Position numbers and translations under genes: made by a program
Shown: piece by piece, positions 36,315 to 48,300 of the stretch
Layout: every line of letters starts with the position of its first letter
Numbering within the stretch: position 1 is the first letter of the stretch
Source: Labia minor
Lineage: Eukaryota; Arthropoda; Insecta; Dermaptera; Spongiphoridae
Reading direction: 5' to 3'
Length of the DNA: 64,000 nt
NCBI GenBank assembly: GCA_963082975.1
Contig: OY720344.1
Location: forward strand, 81,332,053-81,396,052
The notes under the pieces: generated by a model
Told to the model about the DNA's origin: nothing
The model's input: only the letters and a program-made list of their open reading frames with translations
Databases searched by the model: none

Positions 36315-39300
36315 ACCAAGATTACGCAAAAACGGTTTGAGCTAGAATCATGAAATTTGGTACATGGGCATTATTCAAAATTCGTAGTTTTCTATCAACT
36401 TTTGAGAAATATAGCTCTACCGGAAGAGGGTCATTACCTACAACGTTTTGATTTTTTTTCTTCTAAAGTGACCGTAAAAATAAAGATATATGTTTGATAA
36501 TTCTTCACATGATTAATAATTGTATAAAACTGCTATATCTAGAATTTCAGCTTGATTTATTTGCTGAAAGTACCGGAATTAATTTTTTAACACTGCAAAT
36601 CTCACGCGCCAACACGTGACGTGGTGCCATCAACAAAGAGCCAAACATTCGCTGGTTTAATAAATATTATTTATTAATTTTAATTTATAATTTAATTAAT
36701 TTAATTTAATTTAAATTAATGTATGTTATTTAATCCAATTCAAATTTGCGAGATGGTCAAGTGGAGACACTCCAGCTTTTTTATATACAATATACATATT
36801 TCATATATGTAAATAAGTTATTTATTATTTATATCCTATATTCTGCTAGTATTATTACTATTAATCTTATATTTTGTAATAAAGAATATATTTGTTCGTA
36901 TTTTATAACGTTTTTATCAACTCCGCTTCATGTCTGACTGTCTGTCTCTCTGTCTGTTCGCTCTTTTGACAAATTGAAATCGATTTTTCATCCACTTAAT
37001 TCATATTAATATTATCCATTTATAAAATATTGTTATTTACACCTATATATTTGTTCCTATTTTTAAGTGATTTTGTTATTTAATTATATTTTTATAATAA
37101 ATTTCAAATGTTATGAAATTTAATCTTTAAATTTTGTCTTTTAAGAGAAATATAAATTAATACTTATTTGATGGTATTCAAAATATTGTCCCGTTCGCCC
37201 ATAGTAACCTCTTAATTTTATTTCTCTATCTCTATCTTATACATTCCATATTTTATTTACAAATTTTATTATATGGCAATATTAATTAGTTTGAATAAAA
37301 AATAAAATAAATGAATTGTACATATTAAAATAAAAATTGTAGGTATTTTATTCCTGAATATAGCAGAATCTTTTTAGAAATTAAAAATGATTTTATTTAT
37401 AATCACAACGTATATCATACAAATCCAAATTATCCTTATATATATTCAAGAATTGAGATTTTATATCTCTTCAGGTTATTTAATTCTCAAAAAATTGTCC
37501 TAATACTTTACATTTGCACAGGGCCGCCCTAACCACAGGGCTAATTGGGCTATAGCCCTAGGGCGCAAGCCTTCTGGGGGCGGCATTTTTTATTAGTTTA
37601 TATATTTTTACTAACCATTCTATGTAATTTCTTATGAAAAGGGGCGCAAAATTTTAGGAGCCCACGGGCGCCGAAAATCTTAGGACGGCCCTGCATTTGC
37701 ATTTTGATATATAGATAATATCATCCTTCTCTTTGTAACTAGTATATAATTTGGATCAATTGTGATTTATTATTCCTAGTGTCAAATAAATTAAAAGTAG
37801 GAAACCATTTTTACAGTTAAATTTAGAACTATGTTTTTCAATATTTTTTTGTATAAGTTTGCTTTCATAAAGGTAAATTATGTTGTTTAAAGATTTAAAC
37901 ATGAGCGAATTTTCAGATTATTTTTTCTTTTTTTCAGACTGCAGAAAGTATTGAATCATTCCATTTTAATAAAAAACGTGTCAAAATATTATCCAAGTTG
38001 AAAGATGTCCCAGAAAAAGCGAATGGAATTCTTTATTGGATGTACCGAGACCAGCGAGTACAAGGTATTGAAATTAAATATTAACAAATAAATGTTCATA
38101 ATTAATGTTATTTACACTATATACGTAATGGGTGCTCTTTGCCACTCTTCTGGATGAATTAATCTGCTCCCTGAACGCTTCCTTATTTAGAAAATTATAT
38201 AATTTGTAAGGGGGGAGGCCCACAGTGGATGCCAACAGGCCCCTTACAAGGAGGAGGGAAGAAGGGGGAGAGAAGGGAGGGAAAATGTGATAGAAGAGAG
38301 AAGAGGGGAAATGGGAGAGGGAAAAAAATGGATCTTATGTGGAGAGGGAAAAAAAGAGTTTAAGGTCTCCACAGGTAGGCAGGTGGATATCTTCTTGAAG
38401 GGGGAAAATATTACCCGCAGCTGCAGAGAACAAACTACCTTTCCTCCAATGGTCCAGCAGAGATGAGATTACTTGGGCGCCATGTTCTACTCAGGGGTAA
38501 AGCAGATTTAATGAGACTGGTCAATAAGGATGTAGTTTAAGTTAAATTGAAAAACGGTTGTTTAAAAGAAAATGTATAATTATAAGAAATATTATATTAC
38601 TTCTCCACCATGGGAGTCAAAGAAAATGTATAATTATAAGAAATATTATATTACTTCTCCACCATGGGAGTCAAAGAAAATGTATAATTATAAGAAATAT
38701 TATATTACTTCTCCACCATGGGAGTCACAAAGGATCCATCCAACATGGAGGATCATCAAAACACGTCTTTACATAAAGAACGCGGAGACAGGATAACACG
38801 TCTTTACACAAAGAAGGTTAGCATCTGACTGACTATATAATGCCAAGTCACCAACCGCGCGGAGGGCAGTTGGACTCCCCCAGACGTTGCCATTCAGTCA
38901 TGCAACAGCGCCTGGGGTGACTTTGTCATATTTATATATAACAAATATACATTCGTTACATCCTCCCCCTCTGACTCCTGAAGAAGTCCCAACGAAGGAG
39001 TCAGAAAAAGAGAAAAGCGAAAAACAATATTTAATAATACAACAAAAAAAAAAAATTCATAAAGATTAAAGACAAAGATATAATAATTCTTAATACTTAA
39101 CTAGAAAAATTGAAAATATTCACAAAAATTTAAGAAAAACACATAATAATCTTAATACTTAATTAAACAATTAATAATATAAAAAAAGTTCACAAAAATC
39201 AAAGAAAAATATACAATAATCTTAATAATTAATTAAACAATTAATAATATAAAAAAAATTCACAAAAATCAAAGAAAAATATACAATAGTTCTTAATAAT

Positions 39301-42300
39301 TAATTAGAGTCACCCTTTCGAGGTCGACCTCTCTTTTTAGGAATATATCTCCTATACCAAGAGCAAGTTTGTATAGGAAATGACAATTGTTGAAGATTTT
39401 TATCATTGCAATTCTTATTTTTTAATTGCTTAGATTCGATTCTTTCATTTATAAATTTCAAATTATTTCCGAATCTCTTTAGATAAGGGGTGATTTCTGG
39501 GACGAAGTTGTCATTGTAAATCACCTGTCCATTTATGTGCTCACCAAAAGGTGTAGGCTCTCCCCCTGCAGTAAAGATATTATTGCATTCGTTCAATAAT
39601 GGATTCGATTTCTGCTTTTGGGAGACGTTTAACATTTTGTTAGTAATTAAAATATTCGATAAATAATGAATTTTGTGAGGTTCAGAGGCGATAAGTGGTT
39701 CCTCTTTCTCAAAGGGGTATTTTAATTTCATTCCATTATTAAAATACCACTGGTTAGAGCAAAGATCAATAATTAATCTTGCCTGTTTTAAAAAATCATT
39801 TCCCAATAAGGTTCTGGGGATTTTTTGATTTTGAAAAAACATCAGCCTGGTGGGCACTATTTTATTTTTAATATTTATAGGTAATTCAATTAAATCTACT
39901 TGATGCTCTTGGCTAGAGCCATCAGCTAAACTAATAGTTACTGATTTATTATAAAATGTAACATTTTTATTTTTTAAAATATTATATAATTTTTCACTCC
40001 CTATGGAATGAGAGGCACCAGAGTCAGCACATGCCGTACCCGTGGCATCGCCTATTTGAATGGGGAGGAGAGGGAGAAATCCTTTTTGTTCATTTGAAGA
40101 TATTTTGATAGTATTACTAAAATTAAAAGTAGGATCCACTTTATTAGTTTTTAATTGGGGATTGCAATCAGTGCATTTGGGCTTAATAGTACCTATTTTC
40201 CCACATCCATAACATTTTTTTACATTTTTAAAAGGTTTCTCCATAGAAACGGTATCAGTGCCACGGGGGGCTACTTTATTTACAATTTTGCCATCCGTAT
40301 TTCGGAGGTTGTCATAATTTTCAAGTTTTTTTATTAATTCAAGAGGCTTATTTAATGTTTCCCATTCATCTAAAAAGTGCTCACGACATTGTGATGACAC
40401 GTGAGTTTTTAATTGATTTGTAATAATTAAATCCTTTAATGCCTCGAAGTTATTGATATTCAATTCCTTTATCCATGATTCAAAATGAACCAATAAGCTA
40501 TGATAGAAATCAGTCCACGTGTGAGTGGGACATTTTTTACTGTTGTAAAATAATTGACGCATCTTTTCTTTAGTGATTTTAAATCTTTGCATCAAAAGGG
40601 TTTTAATATAATTAAAATCCATTAAATTTTTATCCGATTCTCTATATAACAACCTTACTAGGTCTAAAGGGAGGGTTGTAGATAAATAAGATACCCAATT
40701 TTCTTGAGGTATTTTAAAAAAATTCATCTGTCTTTCAAAGACCATTAAGTATGAATTAATATCATCATTTTTATTAAGTTTTGGGAGGCGATTGGCTAAA
40801 TCTATTTGGGGAAAGGGGGCTCCTACAGGTGGAGGGTTGTGATGAGGTGAGTTAAGTCTAATTTTTTCTAACTCTAGCCTTTCAACTCTCTGTTCTACAA
40901 TAGAATTGAGGATACCCTGAGCTATCTCATCATCAAAATCATCATGTGCTAATATAGCATCTTTAATTTGAATAATTTTCATTGAATTATTAATTTCAAT
41001 GCCCAATTCATCAGCCAAAACTATTAAATCCTCCTTACGTGCTCTAGTGAGGAAAGCCATCTCTTAACAATAAATTATATACTATATTTTACTACTAATT
41101 ATAATAATTAATTAATTGTATGTAAAAACTATAATATAAAAATAAAAATATATAAATTGAATATTAAATTAAATAAATCCTAATAACTAAATAATAAATA
41201 AATACAATGAAAGTAAAAATAAAAAATAATAATAATAATAATACAATGTCAATGTAACTGAGAAAGAGAGAAAAAAAAAATTCAATTCTCAAACAAAGTA
41301 TAAATAATAGAAAGAAAAATAAAAAAAAATCATAGGTTTTAAAACCAAAAGGAAAAAAAAAATATATATAAATGTACTTAAGTGTGGTTGTTCCTTAGGG
41401 CGAGTGTCACCATATGGTTGATTAATATTCACAAATTATTTGCACTAATATCACTTATTGCCTTCACAGGGGTGGGGAAAACAGGCCTCGACGTTGGGCG
41501 TCAATTTGTAAGGGGGGAGGCCCACAGTGGATGCCAACAGGCCCCTTACAAGGAGGAGGGAAGAAGGGGGAGAGAAGGGAGGGAAAATGTGATAGAAGAG
41601 AGAAGAGGGGAAATGGGAGAGGGAAAAAAATGGATCTTATGTGGAGAGGGAAAAAAAGAGTTTAAGGTCTCCACAGGTAGGCAGGTGGATATCTTCTTGA
41701 AGGGGGAAAATATTACCCGCAGCTGCAGAGAACAAACTACCTTTCCTCCAATGGTCCAGCAGAGATGAGATTACTTGGGGGCCATGTTCTACTCAGGGGT
41801 AAAGCAGATTTAATGAGACTGGTCAATAAGGATGTAGTTTAAGTTAAATTGAAAAACGGTTGTTTAATAGAAAATGTATAATTATAAGAAATATTATATT
41901 ACTTCTCCACCATGGGAGTCAAAGAAAATGTATAATTATAAGAAATATTATATTACTTCTCCACCATGGGAGTCAAAGAAAATGTATAATTATAAGAAAT
42001 ATTATATTACTTCTCCACCATGGGAGTCACAAAGGATCCATCCAACATGGAGGATCATCAAAACACGTCTTTACATAAAGAACGCGGAGACAGGATAACA
42101 CGTCTTTACACAAAGAAGGTTAGCATCTGACTGACTATATAATGCCAAGTCACCAACCGCGCGGAGGGCAGTTGGACTCCCCCAGACGTTGCCATTCAGT
42201 CATGCAACAGCGCCTGGGGTGACTTTGTCATATTTATATATAACAAATATACATTCGTTACAAATTATATTTTACTTAGGTTCTGTATATAATCACAAAA

Positions 42301-45300
42301 GATAATAATATTCGTGAAGAATTTAAATCGAGGTTATAATCGGGTAACACCTGTTGTAAAGGAACTCGTCAAAATTATAAAAGAGAATCAAATGCGAGGG
42401 TCATTTAATATGTAAAGAGAGAAATGGCTATAGCTTTAAAACGGTTTTATTCTTACAAAATTTAGGCTATTTACCAACATAATCACCCCCACAGTTATGC
42501 ACTTGAAACATCTTCCAGCTTGCAGCTTCCTAATTCCCTTGGGAAAGAATTCTTTTGATTTACCCCGAAGCCACTTTTGCACCTCTTCCTTAACTTCCTC
42601 CTCTTTTTCCACGTACGTCACTTTACATCGTTCATCTGATTTTTACCTGTTGGGACACTCAATGTCCCAGGATTGAGTACTTGGAGGAATGTGGTTGCTG
42701 TTGCCAAGAACTTTCGAGTCACAGATTCAGAATATATATAATTTTAATTTATTTATATATACATACTAGCTGCTCCGAGCGCCTTCGGCACTCTCCACAC
42801 CTAGACGGGGGCTCCGTCCCCTGTACCCCCCCCCCCCCCGAGTAGTATTTGGTTAAGAGTAGTAAAAGGTTTTCATCCATTTTGTTTCAATCAGTATATT
42901 ACATAAAACATTCATTTCTTTTTGTGTTCTTATTTAAAATATATTTTAATTTAATCAGTAAATTAATTATATATTATTATTATATATGTTATATCTATCT
43001 ATCTATGTTGCTCAAAGATACTCGAAAGTTCTTGGCCGCAACAACCACATTTCTCCAAGTGTCCCTATCCTGAGCCCATGCCCCATCTCTCTTACGTCCC
43101 TTCCTACGCGTCCTTGGTCTTCCAAGCGGAAGTTTTCCAATCGGTCTCCACACCGTTTTCCAATCCAATATCTTTTTCCTCTCCCATTCTAGCCACGTCC
43201 CCTGCCTATCGCAGCTTTTTCGTTTTTATAACCCTATCTATTTATGAAGATTCATAGAAGTCATGCAATTCCTCGTTATGCAGTCTCCACCATTCCCCGG
43301 TGACCTCATCTTTCTTTGGCCAATAAATGCTGGAAAGGATCCTATTCTCATATACTCTGAATCTACTCTCATCTCTCAGGGTCATAGACCATGCGTCCCA
43401 CCCATATAATACAACAGGCAAAATAATTGGTTTATATATTTTAATTTTGATTCCTTTTGATAATAATTTTGATGAGATAAGCCTCTTTACTGCATGATAA
43501 CAGGCGTTTCCCGATTTCAACCTCGATTTAAATTCTTGTCAAATATTATTATCCTTCGTGATTACATTCAATTTTTCTACATATTCCAATTCTACATTTT
43601 GTATATTAAGATTTTGTTACTAAATATTTTTTCTTATCACTATTAATTTCAAACCCCCATGTTGTCCGATTTGTCCTAAATCTGAATTAGAAGAAAATTA
43701 TAAATTGCCTCCTCTTCCAGCCCATTTACCTATCGATGTTACATAAGGCATCTTAATTTCTTAACACTCCGTTTTTTTAAATTTAAAATAGAAGGAGGGA
43801 AATAGAGTTTTAAATTATATTCGAATAGTCTATTATATTCTATATATAAGTATTTTTTTCTGAATTTAATTCCACGTTGATTTTAAAAATTTTCCATTCT
43901 TTATGCATATGATGATTACATGTGTTAAAATTTAAAAAAATTCAAATATTCTAATTTTTAAATTTATATACAATTGAATATTATTTTTTATTAATATCAT
44001 ATCAAAAAAGAGAATTTAATAAAAATTAAAAATAAAAAAAGAAGCCTATTAATAAAAAAATATAATAGAATACAATAATTTTGATTTAAAACAAATTTTA
44101 ATTTTTAAAAAAAATACTCAATATAAAAAAGACATAAATTTAAAACATCTCGTTTATATCATTTATCTAAAAAACATATTTTAATTAACCAAGAAATCAT
44201 TTTTGCACTTAAAATATAGTTTTAATTAATAATTGAAACAAAAACAAAAATAATATAATTTAGTCATTTTAATTGACGTTTTGAAAATATTTTTGTATTC
44301 ATAAAACATTAAAAATAATATTTTCTGTTTTTTTAACCTTTCACTTTCAAATAGAAAAGAAGAAATATTCAAATATATAGAAAGAATAAATAAAAATTAA
44401 GTTATATATGATCTAAATATTTTATTAAATAAATTAAAATGAGAACTTTTAGAATAAATGATTTAATTGAATTGATATTTGAATATTAGAATTTAAAATA
44501 AAAAGTGAAGTATTATAATAATTTTTAAATTCTGAGCAATGTGCAGACAAAAACCTTTTCTTATATATTTATATAGATAGTCGACGCTGGGGCAATATGG
44601 GTTTTCCCAAGAAGAAAGAGAAAGCTGTTACCTCCCCTCCGAGGTCCTAGTAGAGATTAATTTATTTAATTTATTATATTTTAAAGGAATATTTTAATAT
44701 CATTTTAAATGAATGAATGAATGAAAATTCAAATTTTATATATAGTTTTTTATATATGTTTATTTATACAGAAAAAATTAATTGACATAATTATTAATTT
44801 AATTAAATAAAATAATTTAATAAAATATTAAAATAATAAAAATTAATAAATTTGTAAAAAAAATATATAATACTTAAAAAAATAATGTGCCTTTGCGAGT
44901 TTCGAACTGAGGGTGCAAAGTCATAAGATAACGCCTTATCATGAGCACCTACGAACCATTCTTGTTTGCAAGTCTCCTATTAGGATATATATATATGTCA
45001 AATTATCGCCAGCAGTGCCTCTATGATCTAGCATTGTAACTAAACTATTTTTAGTTAAATACCACCCCCTGGACACACCTTACCAATTAACGGTTTAATA
45101 AAAGAAGTCTGACATGCCCTGAAACCTACTGAATATGCATAAAAAATTTCATAAGAATCGGCTCAGCCGTTTCGGAGGAGTATCATTTCAAAGTTTTGTG
45201 ACACGAATTTTATATAATAGGTTGTCAAATATCTCCCTTCCACCTTTTTCGCGGCTATGTACAAAGCGCTACAGAGCTCGTATCTGGTAATACTATACAT

Positions 45301-48300
45301 CATTTGAAAGGTCTTGACATAACCTACAAAACGACGCTATGCATGATTAGTTTGGATATTGCGTTCAACAGTTATAGACGAGTAAACATGGAGTTCACTA
45401 AAGCCGAAATTCACGATATTTTAAAGTTTCCCTTCGTTAAAGGCAAATCCGCTAGAGCAGAGGTTCTTAAACTGTGGTCCGCGGACCCCTGGGGGTCCGC
45501 GAAGCCTTTACTGGGGGTCCGCGAAGCCTTTACTGGGGGTCCGCAAAGCCATAGTACAGGTGCACGAGAAAATGATCAGTCAGTTAAAACTTTTTTTAAT
45601 ATAAAAGGAGCGATGGCATGGCTTTGTGAGGAAACTGAGATCAAATACCCAAATTCAACGAAATGTGCAAGAAAACTATTGCTACCGTTTCCATCTTCAT
45701 ATTTAGCTGAATTTTCTCTCTTCAATATTATAATTTCTAATAAAATGTGTATTCTACAATATGCAAAAAAATCGTTATTCACCAATCACTGTTAGAAATA
45801 TTCATCATATATCCTTGTTCTTATGAGATCGTAAGCCAGAAATTAACTAATAAAATGACCTAAAGTACCTAAAGTTGGGGTGGGGTCCGTCAAAAAAAAT
45901 TTTTTCAAGTGGGGGTCCGCGGAGTACATAAGTTTAAGAACCTCTGCGCTAGAGAAACGTTGCGTGAGATTAATGGTGTTTTGAGGGATGATATTCTATC
46001 ACTTCGAACCGCGGAGGAATGGTTTAGACGATTCAGAGCCGGTGAAAACGACACCATGGTTTTCCTGTATGTTTGGTGGGATTGGAAGGGAATCATCCAC
46101 TATGAGCTGCTCCCATATGGCCAGACGCTTAATTCTACCACCTACTGCGAACAACTGGACCGCTTGAAGCAGGCGATCGACCAGAAGCGTCCAGAATTGG
46201 CCAACAGGAAGGGTGTAGTGTTCCACCAGGACAACGCCAGACCACACTTCGTTGATGACTCGTCAGAAGCTACGGGAGCTCGGATAGGAGGATTTATCAC
46301 ATCCACCATATAGCCTGGACATAGCGCCAAGTAATTTCCACCTGTTCCTGTCCATGGCGAACGCCCTTGGTGGTGTAAAGTTAGACTCAAAAAAGGCTTG
46401 TGAAAAGTGGCTGTCCGAGCTCTTCGCAAATAAGGAAGGGGGTTTCTACGAGGGGGGTATTATGAAGTTGCCGTCTAGATGGAAACATTATCGAACAAAA
46501 CGGCGCATATTTGAACTAAATCCGATCACTGTAACACTTTTTATAAAGCATTGAATAAAGAGCAAAAAAGCGGAAGGGAGATATTTGACAACCTATTATA
46601 AGATAAATAATGATTTTATACAAATGTATTAATATGTATATATTTCTATATATTATATGAATGAAAATAATTCTAATTATTTTTTATACTCTTAGTAAAT
46701 GTTTCAATAAACTTTGAACCTATTTATTTATTTTTTTATTAAACAAAGAAATAATAAATATGATTTATTTCTCGTTAACAGATAATTGGGCACTTTTATA
46801 TGCTCAAAGATTGGCTTTTAAACTAAAATTACCATTACATATTTGTTTTTGCCTGGGTGATCATATACTTGAACGAACTTCTCGACATATGGATTTTATG
46901 TTAACAGGTAAATTCAATTTTTTTTTCCTCCTAAAATTTTTATTATTATTGCTTTATTAATCAGTTTATGGACATTTTTTTAGGTCTTGAAGAGGTATCT
47001 ATAGAATGCAATACTCTTAATATAGGTTTTCATATTTTAAATGGAATACCAGATAAAGAAATATCAAATTTTGTTTTAAAAAAGGATTTTGGTGCACTTG
47101 TTGTGGATTTTTCCCCATTACGTGAACCGTTGAATTGGCTTGATTCAATCACTCAAATTCTTCCACCTGAAATTCCAATCGTTCAGGTATTGAAAATTAT
47201 TGATAAAATTAAGCCATTAGCAATTGGTGGGAAGCCAGTAGAAAGTCAAGATATTAAAAAAAATTACTTACCTTCGTTTCGTATCTAGATCAAGTCCTCA
47301 ATTTTGTTATATTATTCAAATATGGATTTAAAATTATTCATTATCCCTCCTCACAGTTAGCATTAACAATACCACGTACTGAAGTTGGTCCTGATCCTAG
47401 AACCAAATTGTTTACATTTGGTGAACAACGAAATTAAGTGAATTTTTACCTTCACTTCCTACCCCAACTCTCTAATACTATATATATATATTCTTGTCAG
47501 TCAATATTACAAAATTAATTCATTAGTACAATATATTTGAAAAATAGAATTCTATAAATTAAACTGTACATAAATCAAAAAATAATTAAAAACAATCCTA
47601 ATTATTAATTAAAAATATTTTTTTACATATAAATGCCCTAATCACTGTATGTGTGTCTGTGTCTGTAACCCTTCATTACTATTTAATAAAAATGAATTTA
47701 GTGATTATTTAATTATTTTAAATTATTATTAAATTTTAACTTTAAATTAACTATTAATTAATTGCTACAAACCACGAAAGATACAGTTTAAACTGAAATT
47801 GCAAACACCGTTTGCAACGGGTTCGTCCAATATAATAATAATTTGAATAACTGACGATTTTGTTTTACAAATTAACCTCATTTCATTTTAGAAATAATTA
47901 TGTTCATATATTATAAATTTTATTTCAATCGATATTTATTTTTTTCTTATTAGCAACTCCTTTATAGTCTTTCATCATATTCATTTATATTTTTTATTAT
48001 TAATTTTACAAATTTTATTGTTGTTGATTATTTGATTGTTGTTATTTAAAATTATTAAATTATTATTCTAGAGATACTTTCAAGGGATGTAGAGTCTGTA
48101 ACATTAGAATTGCAAGGTTTTCTCGGTGAAAAAGAGTTTATTTATCTTGAAAGAGTGAATGTAAATGAATAGTGATAACAATCATGAAAAATGGAGTGGT
48201 TCTAATATCCTTAGTTGCTAATGTTTCTTTTAATAGTCATAATTATTGTAGATTATAATTGAAACAACCTTTTAATTAATTATTTTTGACTAAATAAATT

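Larger units (their letters stand above)
38205..42262 (-). mobile_element. Gypsy-like LTR retrotransposon, pol-deleted, in photolyase intron 2
   Basis: Two 756-bp LTRs (38205-38960, 41507-42262) start TGTAAGG and end CGTTACA on +. They differ at two positions that I could find (38478 C versus 41780 G; 38566 A versus 41868 T). A 4-bp AATT flanks both sides. Because the coding frame is on minus, the 5' LTR is the right one. A polypurine tract (minus AGAGGGGGAGGA, 38961-38972) precedes the 3' LTR, and a PBS-like TTGACGCCCAACGTCGAGG sits just inside the 5' LTR (about 41485-41505). The internal region is only 2.5 kb, with Gag and protease but no complete reverse transcriptase, RNase H or integrase. 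Confidence 0.92.

Noticed and set aside
38567-38740. Possible CRISPR-like array of three repeats
   Set aside because: The units are directly adjacent without spacers and lie within LTRs of a eukaryotic retrotransposon.
38558-38796. Plus-strand open frames with a repeating 18-residue peptide (also at 41860-42098)
   Set aside because: They are produced by the 54-bp tandem unit inside the LTRs, whose length is a multiple of three; no codon bias or domain supports a protein.
44885-44975. Functional tRNA gene on minus
   Set aside because: A- and B-box-like sequences are present, but acceptor and anticodon stems do not pair and a SINE-type body follows.
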